From positions 1 through 12,823 of the forward strand of contig JAGWRH010000252.1 in the NCBI GenBank assembly GCA_028876695.1: DNA of 12,823 bases, given 5' to 3'. This DNA comes from Acidobacteriota bacterium. Lineage in GTDB: Bacteria > Acidobacteriota > Terriglobia > Acidiferrales > UBA7541. The translations under genes and the position numbers were made by a program. How positions within the stretch are numbered: the stretch's first letter is position 1; every line of letters starts with the position of its first letter. Under the pieces are notes generated by a model. It saw only the letters and a list, made by a program, of their open reading frames with translations, was not told the DNA's origin and did no database searches. Below, one piece after another: positions 8,038 to 12,717 of the stretch.

Positions 8038-8066
8038 ACGATAGCGGATGGGCGTGGAATGCGCAA
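8038..8066 (-). promoter_or_regulatory. Possible promoter for the epimerase gene
   Basis: On the minus strand TTGCGC (8066-8061) is followed after exactly 17 nt by TATCGT (8043-8038), with 3/6 and 4/6 consensus matches. It sits about 28 nt before the epimerase ATG and ahead of its Shine-Dalgarno. The position is good but the match is weak. Confidence 0.25.
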
Positions 8067-8174
8067 ACGGAATTGCCGCGCTTTGTGCGCTGCATCGATG
8101 ACTCGGGCCGCGCCTTCGGGTACTCTACACGCTTGCCGTTCCGAGCGCGCAACAAACGGAGACGAGGAAGGGAA

Positions 8175-9035
8175 TTGGGCTACCTTCGGCCTGCATGGCC
8201 GCGAAAGCGCAAACTCATGGTCGCGGTGTGCGCCGCGGAGCTGTCCGTGGCATTGGCGGCCTTCGCCGTCGCGCGCGAACTGCCGCCGAACCGGAACGCC
8301 GCGCCGACCGCGCCACGAAGCGCTCGTGCACAGATTAACGTCAGCGGGGCGCGCGCGCCTGCCGAACAACAATCCACTCCGTTTCGCGTGGGCGAACAAC
8401 TGAATTACCGCGTCGAGTGGGCGGTATCCGCGAACGCCGCATCGGTGGAGATGACGATTCCCGAGCGGCGCAACATCCACGGCTGGAAAACGTGGCATTT
8501 TCGCGCCGCAATTCACACTCTGGGTTCCGTGCGATCCATTTTCGAAATCGACGATCAGTTCGATTCGTACTCCGACGCGGCGACATTCGAGACCCGGCAA
8601 TTCGAAGAGTATTTGAACGAGCTGGGGAGCCGGCAGAGTCAAGTGATGCACTTCGCGGCCAGTGGAGAAGAGGCCCGAGGCCCCGGCCCGAACGTCGTAG
8701 TCCTGCCGGGCACGCGCGATCCGCTCGATACGCTCTACAACCTGCGCACCATCGACTGGGACCGCGATCCGGAATTCAGCGCGACCGTGTATGACGGAAA
8801 AAATATGTACCAGATGACCGCGCATCGCGAAAGGGCGGACGAGCCGGTGAGCGTCGCGGCGGGCGAGTTTTCCACCTCGCGGATTTCCATCGATCTCTAT
8901 CAATACCGGCGCCTGGTTTCCGGCATTCATTTCGAGATTTGGTTTGCGAATAGCGCCGGCCGCGCGCCTGTGGTGATGCGCGCGGACCTGCCGTTTGGAA
9001 AAATTCGCGCGGAACTGATCTCGGCGAAATACTAA
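8175..9035 (+). CDS. Secreted DUF3108 domain protein
   Basis: This 286-residue protein starts at TTG 8175. The start gives a textbook signal peptide: basic n-region RPAWPRKRK, then hydrophobic LMVAVCAAELSVALAAFAVA, with probable cleavage near residue 34. GAGGAAGGG lies just upstream. An in-frame ATG at 8217 lacks a Shine-Dalgarno and would remove the basic n-region, so I prefer the TTG. From residue ~68 the protein matches DUF3108: FRVGEQLNYRVEW, WHFRAAIHTLGSVRSIFEID, DPLDTLYNLRTIDW and the closing strands HFEIWFANSAGRAPVVMRAD. This family is a periplasmic beta-rich fold of unknown function common in Gram-negatives. A Pro/Ala-rich linker (37-66) follows the signal. The gene stands alone, divergent from the epimerase gene and convergent with pilZ (20 bp gap). 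The open frame continues upstream to 7071 but is antisense to the epimerase gene there. Confidence 0.85.
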   Translation: MGYLRPAWPRKRKLMVAVCAAELSVALAAFAVARELPPNRNAAPTAPRSARAQINVSGARAPAEQQSTPFRVGEQLNYRVEWAVSANAASVEMTIPERRNIHGWKTWHFRAAIHTLGSVRSIFEIDDQFDSYSDAATFETRQFEEYLNELGSRQSQVMHFAASGEEARGPGPNVVVLPGTRDPLDTLYNLRTIDWDRDPEFSATVYDGKNMYQMTAHRERADEPVSVAAGEFSTSRISIDLYQYRRLVSGIHFEIWFANSAGRAPVVMRADLPFGKIRAELISAKY

Positions 9036-9055
9036 GCGGAAAAATCGACGGGGGA

Positions 9056-9481
9056 TTAGTTTTCCGGGACGACCCAATCGTCCGGTGGGAAGTCGATCTG
9101 CCAAAATTTGGGCGAGGCTTTCACGAACTCGATGCCCATCTGAATCTTGCCCGAAGCCGTGCTGCCCAGATAAACGACGCGGCAATCGCGCGTCTGCTCG
9201 GTGGCATGGTTGGCGACGGTGATCTGTTGCCCGGCAATCACGGCGGCCGCGAGAGAGATCAGAGCGCCGTGCGCGTTCACCACCAGCGTCCGGGTTTCTT
9301 CGTCGAACGGGCGCTGTTTGCGGTCCTTGCCGCTCACGTGGATCGGAACGCTTAGCAGCACGCGCATGCTGCGCCGCCGGCCAGTATCGAGCGTTAACGA
9401 CTCCGCACCTTCCCGCGCGGCAGCGGTCCGGGCCGGAGACCCAGCCAGCTTCTCCGAGGTCGAGGCGGGATTGGTGGGCAT
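9056..9481 (-). CDS. PilZ-domain protein, probably with a degenerate c-di-GMP site
   Basis: This gene encodes 141 residues from ATG 9481. GRRRSMRVLLSVPIHVSG (residues 34-51) gives the PilZ RxxxR motif (R36, R40). The second c-di-GMP motif, normally [D/N]xSxxG, reads N69-A70-H71-G72-A73-L74 and so lacks both the Ser and the final Gly spacing. The pattern PFDEETRT, NAHGALISLAAAV, GQQITVAN and a closing FWQIDFPPDDW is one I associate with acidobacterial PilZ proteins. Binding of c-di-GMP may be lost and a scaffold role is possible. The N-terminal 30 residues are low-complexity. Alternative in-frame starts are ATG 9502 and GTG 9511, but both fall inside a repeated box at 9492-9536 that looks regulatory. 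None of the three has a clear Shine-Dalgarno, so the start is uncertain. Confidence 0.85.
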   Translation of the reverse strand: MPTNPASTSEKLAGSPARTAAAREGAESLTLDTGRRRSMRVLLSVPIHVSGKDRKQRPFDEETRTLVVNAHGALISLAAAVIAGQQITVANHATEQTRDCRVVYLGSTASGKIQMGIEFVKASPKFWQIDFPPDDWVVPEN

Positions 9482-9491
9482 GATGGCTAAC

Positions 9492-9536
9492 GATAGGACC
9501 ATGATGCGCACGGGCCAATAGGACTATGGTCCTATC
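9492..9536. promoter_or_regulatory. Triple ATAGGACYAT box upstream of pilZ, candidate operator
   Basis: GATAGGACCAT at 9492-9502 and its exact reverse complement ATGGTCCTATC at 9526-9536 form an 11-bp perfect inverted repeat. A third half-site, ATAGGACTAT (9518-9527), sits directly against the second to give an 18-bp near-palindrome (9518-9535). GCGCAC (9506-9511) and GTGCGC (9539-9544) form an outer pair. The arrangement suggests binding of a dimeric or oligomeric regulator over the pilZ promoter or start; the regulator is unknown. Confidence 0.5.
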
Positions 9537-9589
9537 AGGTGCGCGCATGGAAACCGCCGGATCGCGGAGGCGAACGTAAGGCGAGTTTT

Positions 9590-10363
9590 TTACCATGATT
9601 TTCGCTGGTGCGAATTTGTGTCGATCTGAACGGGTGCCGAGGCTGTGTTTTCAACGAGTTGCGAGACATTTAGATTGACAGGGTGTGTCGATTTGCCACC
9701 CCAGCACGCGGGAGCGGCGTGCTGGGGACCCCGGACCGACTTTTCACCAGCGCCCCTAACCGGGGCGCAACGCGCGGGAGCGGCGTGCTGGGGACCCCGG
9801 ACCGACTTTTCACCAGCGCCCCTAGCCGGGACCGACTCTTTATCAGCGCCCCTAACTGGGGCGCGACGCGCGGGAACGGCGTGCTGGGGACCCCGGACCG
9901 ACTTTTCACCAGCGCCCCTAACCGGGGCCGACTCTTTATCAGCGCCCCTAACCGGGGCGCAAGAGGCGGACTCACGAGACCGGTCTATCACTCTTTTGGG
10001 TGGACTGACCAATTCTCCTTCGTCGGTGAGGCAGGCAAAGAGTTTTGCGGCGCGGACGATCGCGTCCGCGGTGACTTCCACGGTTTGGGCCTGTTCGATA
10101 ATGTGGCCGAGGGCGAAGCGGAGCCGGCTATTACGGCGGGCGAAGAGGCCGGTAGCGTGAGCATGGCGGTAGATGGCGCGGCGCTCGATTTCATAGTCCG
10201 CGGCGATAGACTCGACGCGGCTCCAGTGAAGGAATTCGTCGTCAATGGATTCGCGCTCGGGATGACGGCAGACGGAGCAGCGGCGGGCGTGGTAGGAGAG
10301 AAACGAGGCGCGAGTGCGGCTGGGCTTTTTGAGTGGTGCATCGGGTGAGTTGGTTGGCGGCAT
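9590..10363 (-). CDS. Unrecognised protein with zinc-knuckle/HTH N-terminus and repeat-built C-terminus
   Basis: This 257-residue protein belongs to no family I can name with certainty. The N-terminal half looks like a DNA-binding module: C29-x2-C32-x-H34, then a helix-turn-helix-like segment (RVESIAADYEI, then ERRAIYRHAHATGL, ~50-73) containing H67-x-H69, so a CxxC...HxH zinc site is possible. A helical stretch follows (82-112), ending near VSPPKRVID (125). Residues ~135-222 are then encoded by the palindromic repeat array (9699-9960), read as APVRGADKES and APVRGAGEKSVRGPQH modules. All repeat steps are multiples of three, so the frame survives. The last ~35 residues (NLNVSQLVENTASAPVQIDT) are non-repetitive. 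ATG 10363 has AAGGA about 9 nt upstream. Basic, Arg/Pro-rich repeats suggest a disordered, possibly DNA-contacting tail, or simply tolerated repeat invasion. A transcriptional regulator is the cautious guess. Confidence 0.7.
   Translation of the reverse strand: MPPTNSPDAPLKKPSRTRASFLSYHARRCSVCRHPERESIDDEFLHWSRVESIAADYEIERRAIYRHAHATGLFARRNSRLRFALGHIIEQAQTVEVTADAIVRAAKLFACLTDEGELVSPPKRVIDRSRESASCAPVRGADKESAPVRGAGEKSVRGPQHAVPARRAPVRGADKESVPARGAGEKSVRGPQHAAPARCAPVRGAGEKSVRGPQHAAPACWGGKSTHPVNLNVSQLVENTASAPVQIDTNSHQRKSW
9699..9960. repeat. In-gene tandem array of GC palindromes (66/30-bp steps)
   Basis: CAGCGCCCCTA begins at 9748, 9814, 9844, 9910 and 9940, giving spacings 66, 30, 66, 30, so a 96-bp higher-order unit is duplicated. 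Long units carry GCGTGCTGGGGACCCC then GACCGACTTTTCACCAGC; short units carry CCGACTCTTTATCAGC instead. Most copies end in a hairpin GCGCCCC-TAACC-GGGGCGC (e.g. 9750-9768). The array opens with an 11-bp perfect hairpin, CCCCAGCACGC (9699-9709) and GCGTGCTGGGG (9717-9727). It lies wholly inside the gene at 9590-10363. Confidence 0.9.
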
Positions 10364-10451
10364 GGATTATCGTCCTTCGCGGCGGCGGGCGCAGGGCGTG
10401 GCTGTGGGCACACGGGCGACCTGCGCAGCCGTTGGGGTATTTCCCAAAATG

Positions 10452-10470
10452 GTCCGCCGGAGGGGCGGAC
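10452..10470. repeat. Hairpin GTCCGCC/GGCGGAC
   Basis: Arms at 10452-10458 and 10464-10470 form a 7-bp perfect stem with a GGAGG loop. It stands immediately before the larger nested palindrome and may be part of the same structure. There is no T-run, so it is not called a terminator. Confidence 0.6.
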
Positions 10471-10474
10471 AAGT

Positions 10475-10548
10475 CTTGCCTGCTCCCAGCACCCCGAAAC
10501 GCAGAGCGTTTCGGGGGCCCCGCTCCCGGCTGGTTAGGAGCGGGCAAG
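10475..10548. repeat. Nested palindrome able to form a branched structure
   Basis: Outer arms CTTGCCTGCTCC (10475-10486) and GGAGCGGGCAAG (10537-10548) pair at 11 of 12 positions. Inside them is an 11-bp perfect stem, CCCCGAAACGC (10492-10502) and GCGTTTCGGGG (10506-10516), with loop AGA. CGCTCC (10521-10526) can alternatively pair with GGAGCG (10537-10542). The inner 3' arm runs into GCCCC, the same GGGG-n-CCCC junction seen in the array at 9699 and at 12515. Confidence 0.8.
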
Positions 10549-10566
10549 AAAAACGAGGCATGTTAG

Positions 10567-10574
10567 CATAGAAG
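10567..10574. repeat. Left target-site duplication of the IS (CATAGAAG)
   Basis: CATAGAAG directly abuts the left terminal repeat and is repeated exactly at 12223-12230 beyond the right end. Eight bp is the known target duplication length of the IS1595 family. Confidence 0.9.
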
Positions 10575-10596
10575 GGAGATTATTCACTTGACACAT
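10575..10596 (+). repeat. Left terminal inverted repeat of the IS, with an inward -35 box
   Basis: The 22-bp repeat pairs with 12201-12222 at 20 of 22 positions. It contains a perfect TTGACA (10588-10593) reading into the element. A weak TAGCTT follows 17 nt later (10611-10616), so the transposase may be transcribed from here with a ~220-nt leader. Confidence 0.85.
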
Positions 10597-10630
10597 TGGC
10601 GGCTGTCTGGTAGCTTTGACTTATGGACAG

Positions 10631-10834
10631 CTACTTCCGAGGCCGCCGCTTACTAGCTTCCACCCACTTCTTGCCCCATGGTTTGAGGCGTTTTGCGGGC
10701 TTCCCGTCATCCGGGTTTTTGCGGTGCGCCATCGGGCCTCGGTCCACTTCCTCGATGACAGCCTCTACTTCCTTGACAATCTCATCGGGGAAAATGTCGC
10801 GCAGCACTTCACGATCTGCCTTTTTCTTTTTCAT
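10631..10834 (-). CDS. Possible small charged protein inside the IS, antisense to the transposase leader
   Basis: This 67-residue frame begins MKKKKADREVLRDIFPDEIV and continues with KEVEAVIEEVDRG and a basic tail ending KKWVEASKRRPRK. Alternating charges and helical propensity make it look more protein-like than the plus-strand readings of the same DNA, which are Ser/Phe-rich. Its ATG (10834) is head-to-head with the transposase ATG (10847), with only 12 bp between, so its promoter would have to lie inside the transposase gene, and no Shine-Dalgarno is visible. These points count against it. If real it is a second cargo or a regulator of transposition; otherwise the DNA is only the transposase leader. 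No family is recognised. Confidence 0.4.
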   Translation of the reverse strand: MKKKKADREVLRDIFPDEIVKEVEAVIEEVDRGPMAHRKNPDDGKPAKRLKPWGKKWVEASKRRPRK

Positions 10835-10846
10835 TGGAGAGTGACC

Positions 10847-11782
10847 ATGGCGACTGTTTCCAGCGGGCGAATTGACCTTTCTACTCTTATGGCGCGATTC
10901 GACGGCGAAATCAAGTGCCGAGAATATCTCGAATCGCTGCGCTGGCCCGATGGCCCCATGTGCCCGAAGTGCTGGGGCACGGAGATTGCCCGCGTGCAGG
11001 GGCGCGAATCCGTCCTGCGCTGCACTTCCTGTCAGCAGCAATTCAGCGTGACTGCCGGTACCGTGTTCAACGATTCGCACCTGCCCCTCTCCAAATGGTT
11101 CATCGCTACCTACATTCTCACGCAATCGAAAAAGGGAGTTTCCGCCTGCCAGATTCAGCGCATGCTCGGAATCGGCAGTTATAAAACCGCATGGTATCTG
11201 TGCCATCGCATTCGCTCCGCTATGGTGGAAGTTGGACGACGGTCGCAATTGACTGGCACCGTCGAAATGGACGAAACCTACATCGGCGGAAAGCATTCCG
11301 GCGTAGGGCAGCGGCAGGCTAGGAAAATGAAGCAGGTGGTGATCGGCATCCGTAAGCGCAACGGAGAATTGCGGTTTTTCCACGCTGAGGACGCCAAGAT
11401 CGGCACGCTGGAGCAATACATCCGCGAAAACATTTCTGAAACCGTAGACGTGATCATCACGGACGAATTGCCCGCGTATCCCCGCGCCATGAAGGGACGC
11501 AAGCATGAAACCGTCAACCATTCGGATAAAGAGTACGTGCGCCTCGGAACCGATATTCACACCAACACCATCGAGTCCGCATTTTCGTTGCTCAAGCGCG
11601 GCCTGATCGGAACATGGCACAAAATGAGCGCCAAACATCTCTCCGCCTACCTTGCTGAGATGGAATTCCGCTTCAACCGTCGCCAATCCGAAACTTTGTT
11701 CCAAGATACGCTCCGTCATATGGTCAGTGCGCCCGTACTCACGTTCGAGAAACTGACAGCTAATGCGGAAAATGCTGCCTAA
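10847..11782 (+). CDS. IS1595-family transposase (ISXO2-like DDE)
   Basis: This 311-residue transposase has an N-terminal zinc ribbon formed by C39-P-K-C42 and C59-T-S-C62 (MCPKCW and RCTSCQQQF). A helical DNA-binding region follows (80-125, with KKGVSACQIQRMLGIGSYKT). The DDE catalytic domain shows D142 in VEMDETYIGGKH, D206 in IITDELPAY and E243 in HTNTIESAFSLLKRGLIGTW. These are the expected elements of the Zn-ribbon IS1595 transposase plus DDE_Tnp_IS1595 domain, and the length is typical. ATG 10847 has GGAGAG 5-6 nt upstream. An in-frame extension to TTG 10616 is not needed, as the zinc-ribbon region already begins normally. Its TAA shares bases with the stop of the convergent cargo gene. 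It should be functional, since no key residue is missing. Confidence 0.95.
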   Translation: MATVSSGRIDLSTLMARFDGEIKCREYLESLRWPDGPMCPKCWGTEIARVQGRESVLRCTSCQQQFSVTAGTVFNDSHLPLSKWFIATYILTQSKKGVSACQIQRMLGIGSYKTAWYLCHRIRSAMVEVGRRSQLTGTVEMDETYIGGKHSGVGQRQARKMKQVVIGIRKRNGELRFFHAEDAKIGTLEQYIRENISETVDVIITDELPAYPRAMKGRKHETVNHSDKEYVRLGTDIHTNTIESAFSLLKRGLIGTWHKMSAKHLSAYLAEMEFRFNRRQSETLFQDTLRHMVSAPVLTFEKLTANAENAA

Positions 11783-12159
11783 AAAAGCCGACTCCTAAAC
11801 CTCTCGGAAGGCTCTGACGGCGATCCCCATACCCATCGGCCTTGATTTTCGCGGCGTGCCTTCCCTTCACGTTCCCAATAGCACAGTGCGCTATAAAGTT
11901 CGTCCCGACTGAACGTAGGAAGCCATACACAAAGCTCATCGAGAGTTGCCCCAAGGATTCTCCTCTTCGCTAACCCATCGGCTACGACTCGCTGGCAGCG
12001 GGAGACCAGTCTGCTACGATGCCCGGTTACAGCTACGACAGCCAAGATCACGGCTCCGAGTGCAACAGCTATCCCTGCAGCAATCCCACCCCGAACATAA
12101 AACGCAAGACCGGCGGCTACTAAGGTGCAAGCCACAGTGACCCACTCTCCGCTACGCAT
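11779..12159 (-). CDS. IS cargo protein: two membrane segments plus winged-helix-like tail
   Basis: This 126-residue protein is not recognised as a named family. Residues 5-22 (EWVTVACTLVAAGLAFYV) and 26-46 (AAGIAVALGAVILAVVAVTG) are strongly hydrophobic and form a probable hairpin in the membrane. Residues ~58-112 look like a winged helix: a helix at VVADGLAKRRIL, TLDELCVWLP, FSRDELYSALCYWEREGKAR as the recognition pair, then a wing strand RRENQGRWVWG. ATG 12159 has an excellent GGAGGG 6 nt upstream, and the frame ends so that its TAG overlaps the transposase TAA (11779-11781 against 11780-11782). The gene lies wholly within the terminal repeats, so it travels with the IS. Membrane-tethered regulation, or an accessory role in transposition, are guesses. 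The open frame extends beyond the IS end to 12381, but that is not coding. Confidence 0.7.
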   Translation of the reverse strand: MRSGEWVTVACTLVAAGLAFYVRGGIAAGIAVALGAVILAVVAVTGHRSRLVSRCQRVVADGLAKRRILGATLDELCVWLPTFSRDELYSALCYWEREGKARRENQGRWVWGSPSEPSERFRSRLF

Positions 12160-12200
12160 TCCACGCCCTCCGGCAGAAGGGGCGCATGGTAGCACAGTAT

Positions 12201-12222
12201 ATGCGTCAAGTGAATAATCCCC
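12201..12222 (-). repeat. Right terminal inverted repeat of the IS
   Basis: It is the partner of 10575-10596. Read inward it carries TTGACG, a -35-like hexamer one base from consensus, pointing at the cargo gene. No good -10 follows at 17 nt; TATACT occurs closer, at 12199-12194, but is too near to pair with it. Confidence 0.85.
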
Positions 12223-12230
12223 CATAGAAG
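12223..12230. repeat. Right target-site duplication of the IS (CATAGAAG)
   Basis: This is an exact copy of 10567-10574 flanking the right IS end. Joining the two flanks restores a continuous target with one CATAGAAG. Confidence 0.9.
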
Positions 12231-12345
12231 TAACGTAAATGCAATAGGAAAGAATTACACGATCTGCGCTATCGATGGCCCAGAGCGCACGAGTGGCGCC
12301 TGATTGTTGTTGTGGTCGCTGGCGGTTGGAGCGAGACGCAAAAAT

Positions 12346-12378
12346 CCGCACCCTTCGCGAACAGCGCGAAGGATGCGG
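12346..12378. repeat. Hairpin of the CCTTCGCG/CGCGAAGG type
   Basis: CCGCACCCTTCGCG (12346-12359) and CGCGAAGGATGCGG (12365-12378) pair at 13 of 14 positions around the loop AACAG. The right arm is part of the 16-bp direct repeat that recurs alone at 12632-12647. Confidence 0.8.
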
Positions 12379-12514
12379 CACCCGGAAAACCTCCTCTGGG
12401 CGATGGAGGAACGCGACTGCCTATGCGCGGAGAAATCCGCCGACGGAGGCGGTCTTTCGACACAGAGCGAATACTTCGCGCGGGTAAGGATGCGCGAAAG
12501 GAAACACGCTGCCA

Positions 12515-12543
12515 CCCCAGCGGACGAAAACCGCCCGCTGGGG
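12515..12543. repeat. Hairpin CCCCAGCGG/CCGCTGGGG followed by CCCC
   Basis: Nine-bp perfect arms lie at 12515-12523 and 12535-12543, with an 11-nt loop. It is preceded by TGCCACCCCAGC (12510-12521), identical to the sequence opening the array at 9694-9705, and followed by GCCCCGG. This links it to the repeat family inside the HTH gene. Confidence 0.75.
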
Positions 12544-12570
12544 GCCCCGGTTTACGGCGCGCTGGTTTAC

Positions 12571-12590
12571 GGCACAACTAAAGTCGTGCC
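12571..12590. repeat. REP-like palindrome GGCACAAC-TAAA-GTCGTGCC
   Basis: The arms GGCACAAC and GTCGTGCC pair at 7 of 8 positions around TAAA. I recall near-identical ACTAAAGT-centred palindromes as frequent intergenic repeats in acidobacterial genomes, but could not check this. Confidence 0.6.
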
Positions 12591-12717
12591 CTGACACGGA
12601 CCCGAGCACGTCGGGCGCGGGTGTGGACGGTGCGAAGGATGCGGCACTCGGCCTGCTCATTCCACCAAGCAGCGCGCGGATTCTGCGCTCAGCGGACCGG
12701 GCGATGCTAATTTCCGC

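Larger units (their letters stand above)
10364..10566. other. Palindrome-rich leader region of the HTH-protein gene
   Basis: This ~200-bp stretch separates the HTH-protein gene from the IS and carries no credible coding sequence on either strand. Its content is the GTCCGCC/GGCGGAC hairpin and the large nested palindrome described separately, plus the Shine-Dalgarno of the minus-strand gene near 10372-10376. No clear promoter hexamers were found. Confidence 0.5.
10575..12222 (+). mobile_element. Complete IS1595-family insertion sequence with cargo, 1648 bp
   Basis: Terminal inverted repeats lie at 10575-10596 (starting GGAGATTATTCACTTGAC) and, as reverse complement, at 12222-12201 (starting GGGGATTATTCACTTGAC); 20 of 22 bases match. 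The element is bracketed by an 8-bp CATAGAAG duplication. It encodes an intact IS1595-type transposase (10847-11782, +), a convergent cargo gene (11779-12159, -) and possibly a small antisense ORF (10631-10834, -). The intact ends, duplication and reading frame suggest recent, possibly still active, insertion. The target was an intergenic, repeat-rich region, so no gene is obviously disrupted. Confidence 0.93.

Noticed and set aside
7071..8174. Long plus-strand open frame upstream of the DUF3108 gene
   Set aside because: It is antisense to the clear SDR epimerase gene, Arg/His-rich and without any domain. The real protein begins with the signal peptide at 8175.
8010..9596. Long minus-strand extension of the epimerase frame
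   Set aside because: It lies antisense to the DUF3108 gene and across pilZ. The SDR family start is at MRYLVTGGAG (8009), with a strong Shine-Dalgarno.
9699..9960. Tandem array as a CRISPR
   Set aside because: Steps are 66 and 30 bp with no unique spacers of uniform length, the whole unit repeats, it is in frame within a gene, and no cas gene is present.
9683..10348. 221-codon plus-strand open frame across the repeats
   Set aside because: It is antisense to the HTH-protein gene. The minus strand has the CxxC/HTH sequence and a ribosome binding site, and the plus reading is low-complexity.
10492..10516. Strong hairpin as a rho-independent terminator
   Set aside because: No T-run follows on either strand, and no gene ends just upstream in either direction.
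10616..10846. 77-residue N-terminal extension of the transposase from TTG 10616
   Set aside because: It adds sequence before the zinc-ribbon region and lacks a ribosome binding site, whereas ATG 10847 has GGAGAG at good spacing.
12160..12381. N-terminal extension of the IS cargo frame beyond the right IS end
   Set aside because: It crosses the terminal repeat and target duplication, while ATG 12159 inside the IS has an excellent Shine-Dalgarno.
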